A stretch of DNA of 9,300 nucleotides from Campylobacteraceae bacterium (GTDB taxonomy: Bacteria > Campylobacterota > Campylobacteria > Campylobacterales > Campylobacteraceae), in NCBI GenBank assembly GCA_031290675.1, contig JAITNC010000121.1, positions 1 through 9,300 on the forward strand. Reading direction: 5' to 3'. The position numbers were made by a program, and so were the translations under genes. Positions 5,308-9,300 of the stretch are shown here, piece by piece. The notes below the pieces were generated by a model. It ran no database searches and was not told the DNA's origin. It saw only the letters and a list, made by a program, of their open reading frames with translations. Position 1 is the first letter of the stretch; the number at the start of each line of letters is the position of its first letter.

Positions 5308-8300
5308 ATGAATATAATAACAAAATACCTGTTTTCTATGCCTGTGATGGCTGTGTTGCTTGTGCTTTTTGCCCTCTCCTGTGGCGTGGCTACGTTTATA
5401 GAAAATGACTTTGGAAGCGAGACTGCTTGGGCTGTCGTGTATACGGCTTCGTGGTTTGAGCTCATACAAGTCATACTCGGCGCGAACCTGCTGTACAATA
5501 TACTCGTTTTCAAACTCTACAAAAAAGAGAAACTCCCCGCTTTGGTGTTCCATGTGAGCTTTCTGTTTATCTTGGTGGGCTCCGGCCTTACGAGATACAT
5601 GGGGTACGAGGGAAGCTTGCACATACGTGAAGGCGAGAGCGCAAACATCGTCAAATCAACCGAACCGTTTATTCAGGCTAAAGCCTATAAAGAGGGTATG
5701 GTTTACGGTGTAAATTATAAAAAACTCATCTCAAAACTTGGCGGAAATGACTTTTCGTTTTCCATAAACGTGAAAGACAAAAGGGCGAACTTTGAGTTCA
5801 AAGAGTACATACCAAACGCCGTAGAGAGCGTCGTTGATGACGCAAGCGGCGTTCCTCTCATATCGCTTGTGGTGTCAAGAAGCGAAGCGCAAAATCTCCT
5901 CTTAAAAGAGGGCGATGAGATAGAAAATGAGGGCGTAGTGTTCTCTTTCAACAAAAAATCCGAAGATGAAACGAAGCCTTTTGTGAGATTTGTACTGCAA
6001 GATGGCGAATTTTCGTTTATATCAAATCAAGATTTGAGTTGGTTTCAGATGGGCGCAAACGAGTATGGCGAATATCCGCAAAGAGAAAAACACCATTTTG
6101 ACGGCAAGCGTCTGTACAGGATAGGGGACGTGAATTTCGCGCCAAAATACGTAGGACTCAAGGGCAAAGAGAAGCTTGTACGCTCCGAAGATGTGTCGGC
6201 TCAAAACCTTTATGACGCCCTCATAATCAACGTAACATACAATGATATCTCGCAAGATGTCGTGCTTATGGGCAAAGGCAAGGGTTATCAAGGGCTTCCT
6301 GTCGTAGCCAACATAGACAATACGACATTTGTCCTCAAGTGGGGTTCAAGCGAGATATCGTTGCCGTTTGACATCAAACTTGCCGATTTTCAGCTTGAGA
6401 GGTATCCGGGCTCAAATTCGCCCTCATCATACGCAAGCGAGATAGTCGTGATAGACAAAAACGCGAGCGTAGAGCTGCCGTATCGTATATATATGAACCA
6501 TGTGCTTGACTATAAGGGGTATCGTTTTTTCCAAGCTTCTTACGACCAGGACGAGGGTGGGACGGTCTTGTCGGTCAATAAAGACCCGGGCAAAATCCCA
6601 ACATACATAGGTTATATCCTGCTCTCTTTTGGGCTTTTGTTCAATCTTTTTAACCCAAAGAGCAGATTTAGAAAACTTGCGGCGGATATACATCAAAATA
6701 TCACATCAGAGGCTAAAACGAAAGCCAAAAAAGCGTCCAAAAGGCTCTCGGGGTTGTTGCTTTTTGCGGCTTCTTTGTGGCTTTTGAACCCCTCCGCACT
6801 CAACGCCGCAGATAACGCAAGCGGTGCGAAAAAACACGCTGAACTTTTCGGGACTATCTTGGCTCAAAGTATGGACGGGCGCATCTACCCTGTGGATACC
6901 ATAGCGCATGAGATTTTGAACAAAGTCCACAGAAGCGACACTTACGAAGGTTTGGAGGCCGAAGAGGTGTTGTTTGCTATGTTGAACGAGCCTGAAGTTT
7001 GGCAAGACAAACCGCTCATATACGTGTCGCACCCGGAGCTGAGAAAACTCATAGGCATAGCAGGTTCGTACGCCGCTTACAGTGATTTTTTTGACAGCCG
7101 GAGCGAAGAGTACAAGCTAAAACAGGTCGTTGAGATAGCTGAGCGCAAAAAAGAGGCGGAGAAAAATCAATTTGACAAAGATGTCATCAAAGTAGACGAG
7201 AGGCTAAATATACTCTTCTCTACCTTTTCGTGGGACGCTTTGAGGATAATCCCGAAAATCAACGACGAAAATCACAGATGGTTTCCCGTAAGTGCGGCTT
7301 TGAAAATGTTTCCGCTTGATGAGGCGGAGGAGCTGCGAACGCTTCTTGGTATATATTTTGACAGCGTGGCAAAGGCATCTGAAAGCGGCGATTGGACGAG
7401 TGCGGACAAGGTCGTGGAGGCGATAAAGGGCTATCAGCGCAAATACAGCGCCGAGATAATACCGAGCAGCACAAAGATAAAAGCCGAGATATTTTTCAAC
7501 AAAGCCAAAATCTTTGACAGGATTTATCCTATCTATCTGTTGAGCGGCTTTATCCTGCTGTTGTTTATTTTCGTGAAAATGGCAACCTCCAAGCTCAACA
7601 TAAATATAGTCATAAAAACGCTTTTTGCCGTAAATCTACTCACATTTATCGTCCATACGGCGGGGCTTGCGCTTCGCTGGTATGTCGCCGAACACGCTCC
7701 TTGGAGCAACAGTTATGAGTCTATGGTCTACATCGCTTGGGCTATCGCACTCTCGGGGTTGTTTTTCTCCCGCACGTCCATTATGTCCATGTCGCTTGCG
7801 TACATAGTGGCTGGCATCACGCTCTTTACGGCGCATCTGAGTTGGCTTGACCCGCACATAACAAATCTTATGCCGGTTCTAAAATCGCATTGGCTGACGA
7901 TACACGTATCGGTGATAACGGCGAGTTATGGATTTTTGGGGCTTTGTGCGCTGCTTGGATTTTTCACGCTTGTTTTGTATATCTACAAAGGTTTTGGCAA
8001 AAACACGGCTGAGGTACAGCGCAATATCACGGAAGCGACCAAAATCAACGAAATGTCCATGATACTCGGGCTCTCCCTGCTCGCTGTGGGCAACTTTTTG
8101 GGCGGCGTGTGGGCAAACGAGTCGTGGGGAAGGTACTGGGGGTGGGACCCGAAAGAAACTTGGGCGCTCATATCTATACTGATATACGCCACAGTCGTGC
8201 ATTTTAGGTTTATCCCAAAACTTAACAATCAATTTGCTTTCGCGATAGCCTCAACGATAGCGTATTTTTCTATCATTATGACTTATTTTGGCGTCAATTT

Positions 8301-8457
8301 CTACCTCTCGGGTATGCACTCATACGCCTCAGGCGACCCTGTACCGATGCCGATGTTTGTATGGGTGATAGTATTTGTCATCGCGGTTGTGATAGCGGGA
8401 GCGCTTGGCAGAGTTTTGAAAGATAAACAAAATGGAATAGACATCAAGAGGCTGTAG
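5308..8457 (+). CDS. ccsBA: Cytochrome c biogenesis protein CcsBA (System II, fused ResB/CcsB and ResC/CcsA)
   Basis: This integral membrane protein exports haem and attaches it to CXXCH cysteines of c-type cytochromes on the periplasmic side. The 1049 residues read as a fusion of ResB/CcsB and CcsA. Residues 8-95 hold three membrane helices, with TM haem-ligand candidate H82. About 96-430 is the periplasmic ResB domain, with helix 4 at 431-448. A basic cytoplasmic linker leads to helix 5 (481-498), a periplasmic domain (about 500-735) and helix 6 (738-756). The CcsA core (766-1034) has about eight helices. It contains EHAPWSNSYES (795-805), IHVS with H866, the tryptophan-rich WWD motif WANESWGRYWGWDPKETWAL (935-954), H965 and H1004. 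The spacing of H866, H965 and H1004 closely matches the P-His1, TM-His2 and P-His2 haem ligands known for Helicobacter CcsBA. The size suits Campylobacter homologues. The ATG start follows an in-frame stop at 5281; its ribosome binding site is weak. The cytochrome c at the left edge is a plausible client. Confidence 0.95.
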   Translation: MNIITKYLFSMPVMAVLLVLFALSCGVATFIENDFGSETAWAVVYTASWFELIQVILGANLLYNILVFKLYKKEKLPALVFHVSFLFILVGSGLTRYMGYEGSLHIREGESANIVKSTEPFIQAKAYKEGMVYGVNYKKLISKLGGNDFSFSINVKDKRANFEFKEYIPNAVESVVDDASGVPLISLVVSRSEAQNLLLKEGDEIENEGVVFSFNKKSEDETKPFVRFVLQDGEFSFISNQDLSWFQMGANEYGEYPQREKHHFDGKRLYRIGDVNFAPKYVGLKGKEKLVRSEDVSAQNLYDALIINVTYNDISQDVVLMGKGKGYQGLPVVANIDNTTFVLKWGSSEISLPFDIKLADFQLERYPGSNSPSSYASEIVVIDKNASVELPYRIYMNHVLDYKGYRFFQASYDQDEGGTVLSVNKDPGKIPTYIGYILLSFGLLFNLFNPKSRFRKLAADIHQNITSEAKTKAKKASKRLSGLLLFAASLWLLNPSALNAADNASGAKKHAELFGTILAQSMDGRIYPVDTIAHEILNKVHRSDTYEGLEAEEVLFAMLNEPEVWQDKPLIYVSHPELRKLIGIAGSYAAYSDFFDSRSEEYKLKQVVEIAERKKEAEKNQFDKDVIKVDERLNILFSTFSWDALRIIPKINDENHRWFPVSAALKMFPLDEAEELRTLLGIYFDSVAKASESGDWTSADKVVEAIKGYQRKYSAEIIPSSTKIKAEIFFNKAKIFDRIYPIYLLSGFILLLFIFVKMATSKLNINIVIKTLFAVNLLTFIVHTAGLALRWYVAEHAPWSNSYESMVYIAWAIALSGLFFSRTSIMSMSLAYIVAGITLFTAHLSWLDPHITNLMPVLKSHWLTIHVSVITASYGFLGLCALLGFFTLVLYIYKGFGKNTAEVQRNITEATKINEMSMILGLSLLAVGNFLGGVWANESWGRYWGWDPKETWALISILIYATVVHFRFIPKLNNQFAFAIASTIAYFSIIMTYFGVNFYLSGMHSYASGDPVPMPMFVWVIVFVIAVVIAGALGRVLKDKQNGIDIKRL

Positions 8458-8474
8458 TTTTATTGGATTTACTA

Positions 8475-8503
8475 AGCACAACCGCTTTATGGGTGGTTGT
8501 GCT
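8475..8503 (+). terminator. Perfect 9-bp hairpin 17 nt after ccsBA
   Basis: AGCACAACC (8475-8483) is the exact reverse complement of GGTTGTGCT (8495-8503). Two more inner pairs (G8484-T8494 wobble and C8485-G8493) give an 11-bp stem. No T-run follows directly, so it may act with the next hairpin or stabilise the mRNA end. Confidence 0.6.
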
Positions 8504-8506
8504 GAT

Positions 8507-8529
8507 ATTGGCATTGGTTTGCCAATTTT
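8507..8529 (+). terminator. Intrinsic terminator of the ccsBA unit
   Basis: ATTGGCA (8507-8513) pairs with TGCCAAT (8520-8526) around a 6-nt loop and runs into a short T tract (8526-8529). It sits 4 nt after the preceding hairpin. The tail is short, so termination may be incomplete. Confidence 0.6.
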
Positions 8530-8603
8530 GGTGTTAGATTGTTTCCGCTGTACTTTTTTATCTTAATTTGTATTTTATTTTACCTTTTATAGTCAAAAAA
8601 TCA

Positions 8604-8609
8604 TATAAT
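8604..8609 (+). promoter_or_regulatory. Candidate -10 box (TATAAT)
   Basis: A consensus TATAAT sits in a very AT-rich stretch with periodic T/A runs upstream, the style of Campylobacterota promoters. No good -35 is visible. It would start a transcript near 8616, more than 600 nt before the next gene, so its purpose is unclear. Confidence 0.35.
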
Positions 8610-8630
8610 AAATTATTTTTTAAAGTAAAT

Positions 8631-8649
8631 TTGGTTAATATAGAACCAA
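8631..8649. promoter_or_regulatory. Small inverted repeat, operator-like
   Basis: TTGGTT (8631-8636) and AACCAA (8644-8649) form a perfect 6-bp palindrome with a 7-nt spacer, about 15-35 nt after the candidate start of transcription set by the TATAAT box. It could be an operator or a weak hairpin; chance is possible in such AT-rich DNA. Confidence 0.3.
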
Positions 8650-8696
8650 GATTTTAAAAAGGCAGTAAATGATAACTCTTATCAATAATTTCTGTA

Positions 8697-8710
8697 GAGA
8701 GAGAGAGAGA
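8697..8710 (+). repeat. Dinucleotide tract (GA)7
   Basis: Seven GA units follow TGTA. The tract lies within a tiny frame starting at ATG 8669 that stops at 8714-8716. A shorter GTAGAGAGAGAAT at about 8887-8899 echoes it. Tracts of this kind can change length by polymerase slippage. Confidence 0.8.
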
Positions 8711-8797
8711 CCTTAAACAGCTATTAATTAACTTCGCTCATCATTTAAACTTCAAATACTCAAAAAAATTTTCAAACTTTAAAAATCATCCTTGTTT

Positions 8798-8815
8798 CAT
8801 GCTGAGCTTGCCGAA
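8798..8815 (-). repeat. Degenerate inverted copy of repeat unit A core
   Basis: The minus strand reads TTCGGCAAGCTCAGCATG. It matches the unit A core TTCGCAGGCTCAGCATG with one extra base and one substitution. It lies opposite in orientation to the copies at 239-274 and 477-512. Confidence 0.5.
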
Positions 8816-8903
8816 ATATCTCAGCTATATTTCAAAATCTAAAACAACACAGACACTTCGTTCGTTAAACTTTCTAAATCATGACAGTAGAGAGAGAATA
8901 GGG

Positions 8904-8946
8904 ACACAGATACTTCACTACGCTTATGCTCCATTCAGTATGACAA
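8904..8946 (+). repeat. Degenerate, interrupted copy of repeat unit A
   Basis: It begins ACACAGATACTTC and ends CAGTATGACAATG, corresponding to the two ends of unit A with its flank (ACACAGATGCTTC ... CAGCATGACAATG). About ten extra bases lie in the middle. Further ACACAGA starts occur near 8849 and 9119. Confidence 0.5.
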
Positions 8947-8969
8947 TGAGGATACACACTTTTTATGTC

Positions 8970-9003
8970 CTGAATGACAAAAAAGAGAGTTTTTGTCATT
9001 CAG
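8970..9003. repeat. Perfect 14-bp inverted repeat
   Basis: CTGAATGACAAAAA (8970-8983) and TTTTTGTCATTCAG (8990-9003) are exact reverse complements separated by AGAGAG. The arms carry the AATGACA tail shared with the other repeats, so this is probably two repeat ends meeting head to head. As RNA it forms a hairpin, though the stem lacks a GC-rich base and T-tail typical of a terminator. Confidence 0.8.
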
Positions 9004-9025
9004 AGGCGAAGCCAAACCCCTTACC

Positions 9026-9103
9026 GTTATTGCGAGCGAAGCGAAGCAATCCATCTTCTTTCTTTGTTCTGGATTGCTTCGGCGCTTCGCACCTTGCAAT
9101 GAC
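9026..9103. repeat. Long imperfect hairpin made of two inverted dispersed repeats
   Basis: The arms 9026-9053 and 9070-9103 pair in three blocks. GTTATTGC (9026-9033) pairs with GCAATGAC (9096-9103) with one wobble. GCGAAG (9036-9041) pairs with CTTCGC (9085-9090). CGAAGCAATCCA (9042-9053) pairs perfectly with TGGATTGCTTCG (9070-9081). The loop is a pyrimidine-rich 16 nt. This is the well-known type of intergenic repeat with GATTGCTTCG...GCAATGAC ends, here as an inverted pair. Such elements resemble non-autonomous palindromic repeats; no transposase is present here. Confidence 0.75.
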
Positions 9104-9232
9104 AAAGAGGGATAAAAAACACAGATATATTCAAAGTCATAACAAGAGAAGTATCACCCATCATAAGACGATGTCATACCACTACAACAATCAATCACAA
9201 AATCAAATCAATCTTATTTCAAAGGAGACAAA

Positions 9233-9300
9233 ATGAGTAAATTGTTTAAGCTAATATTTTTAGCTTTATTATCAGCCTTTATAGTTGGCTGCGGACACCA
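9233..9300 (+). CDS. Predicted lipoprotein, N-terminal part (3' end outside window)
   Basis: An ATG at 9233 with AAGGAG (9222-9227) 5 nt upstream opens a frame that stays open to the window edge. The 22 visible residues form a lipoprotein signal peptide: a basic start (MSKLFK), a hydrophobic core (LIFLALLSAF), and a lipobox I17-V18-G19-C20 followed by G21 and H22. Signal peptidase II should cleave before C20, leaving a lipid-anchored protein. Asp is absent at +2, but Campylobacterota sorting rules differ in detail, so inner or outer membrane location is not predicted. Too little of the mature protein is visible to name a family. Confidence 0.75.
   Translation, partial: MSKLFKLIFLALLSAFIVGCGH

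Larger units (their letters stand above)
8530..9232. other. Non-coding interval with AT-rich segment and dispersed repeats
   Basis: I find no credible gene in these 703 bases. The left part (to about 8790) is strongly AT-rich and holds a TATAAT box, a small inverted repeat and a (GA)7 tract. The right part (about 8798-9125) consists largely of degenerate copies of the same repeat families seen upstream of livK, plus two hairpins. A reading frame of 145 codons at 8799-9236 is open, but it translates repeat DNA and has no ribosome binding site. The last 100 bases are AC-rich and lead to the ribosome binding site of the lipoprotein gene. Confidence 0.65.

Noticed and set aside
8669..8716. Small gene encoding a 15-residue peptide
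   Set aside because: There is only a weak GGCAG upstream, half of the peptide is the GA tract, and no conservation can be judged. It is kept only as part of the slippage observation.
8813..8833. GAAATAT/ATATTTC hairpin
   Set aside because: A 7-bp AT-only stem is expected by chance in this AT-rich interval and has no terminator tail.
8799..9236. Open frame of 145 codons on the + strand
   Set aside because: It runs through degenerate unit A copies, the 14-bp palindrome and the long hairpin. The translation contains the stock phrases produced by such repeats (SEAKPNP, RAKRSNP, DCFGASHLAMT), there is no ribosome binding site, and it ends inside the start of the lipoprotein gene.

Overview
The window looks like a chromosomal segment from a member of the Campylobacterota (Campylobacter, Sulfurospirillum or a relative). 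Three things suggest this: a fused CcsB-CcsA (System II) cytochrome c maturation protein, Campylobacter-like LivK/H/M/G/F proteins, and gene order. From memory, Campylobacter jejuni carries the same block (Cj1020c cytochrome c, livJ/livK, livH, livM, livG, livF, and Cj1013c cytochrome c biogenesis). I could not check this against a database. All recognisable genes are on the + strand.

Layout: 1-243 is the C-terminal part of a small class I cytochrome c. 244-645 is non-coding and packed with short dispersed repeats; its last part carries the probable promoter and ribosome binding site of the next operon. 646-5223 is a complete branched-chain amino acid ABC importer: periplasmic binding protein livK, a GC-rich hairpin, then livH, livM, livG and livF, which overlap by 4 or 8 nt and are surely co-transcribed. 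An 84-nt gap with a promoter-like sequence leads to 5308-8457, a 1049-residue CcsBA haem exporter and cytochrome c synthase. Two consecutive hairpins (8475-8529) end that unit. 8530-9232 has no convincing gene: an AT-rich part with a promoter-like box and a (GA)7 tract, then more copies of the dispersed repeat families, one folding into a long hairpin. At 9233 a lipoprotein gene begins and runs off the window.

How the genes work together: LivK captures a branched-chain (or related) amino acid in the periplasm and delivers it to the LivH/LivM channel, which LivG/LivF drive with ATP. CcsBA brings haem to the outer face of the membrane and attaches it to CXXCH motifs of c-type cytochromes, such as the one at the left edge. 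The transporter and the cytochrome genes have no obvious biochemical link; their adjacency appears to be lineage synteny.

The genes themselves are ordinary housekeeping ones and I see no convincing undescribed system. The least explained sequence is the repeat material on both sides of the liv-ccsBA block.
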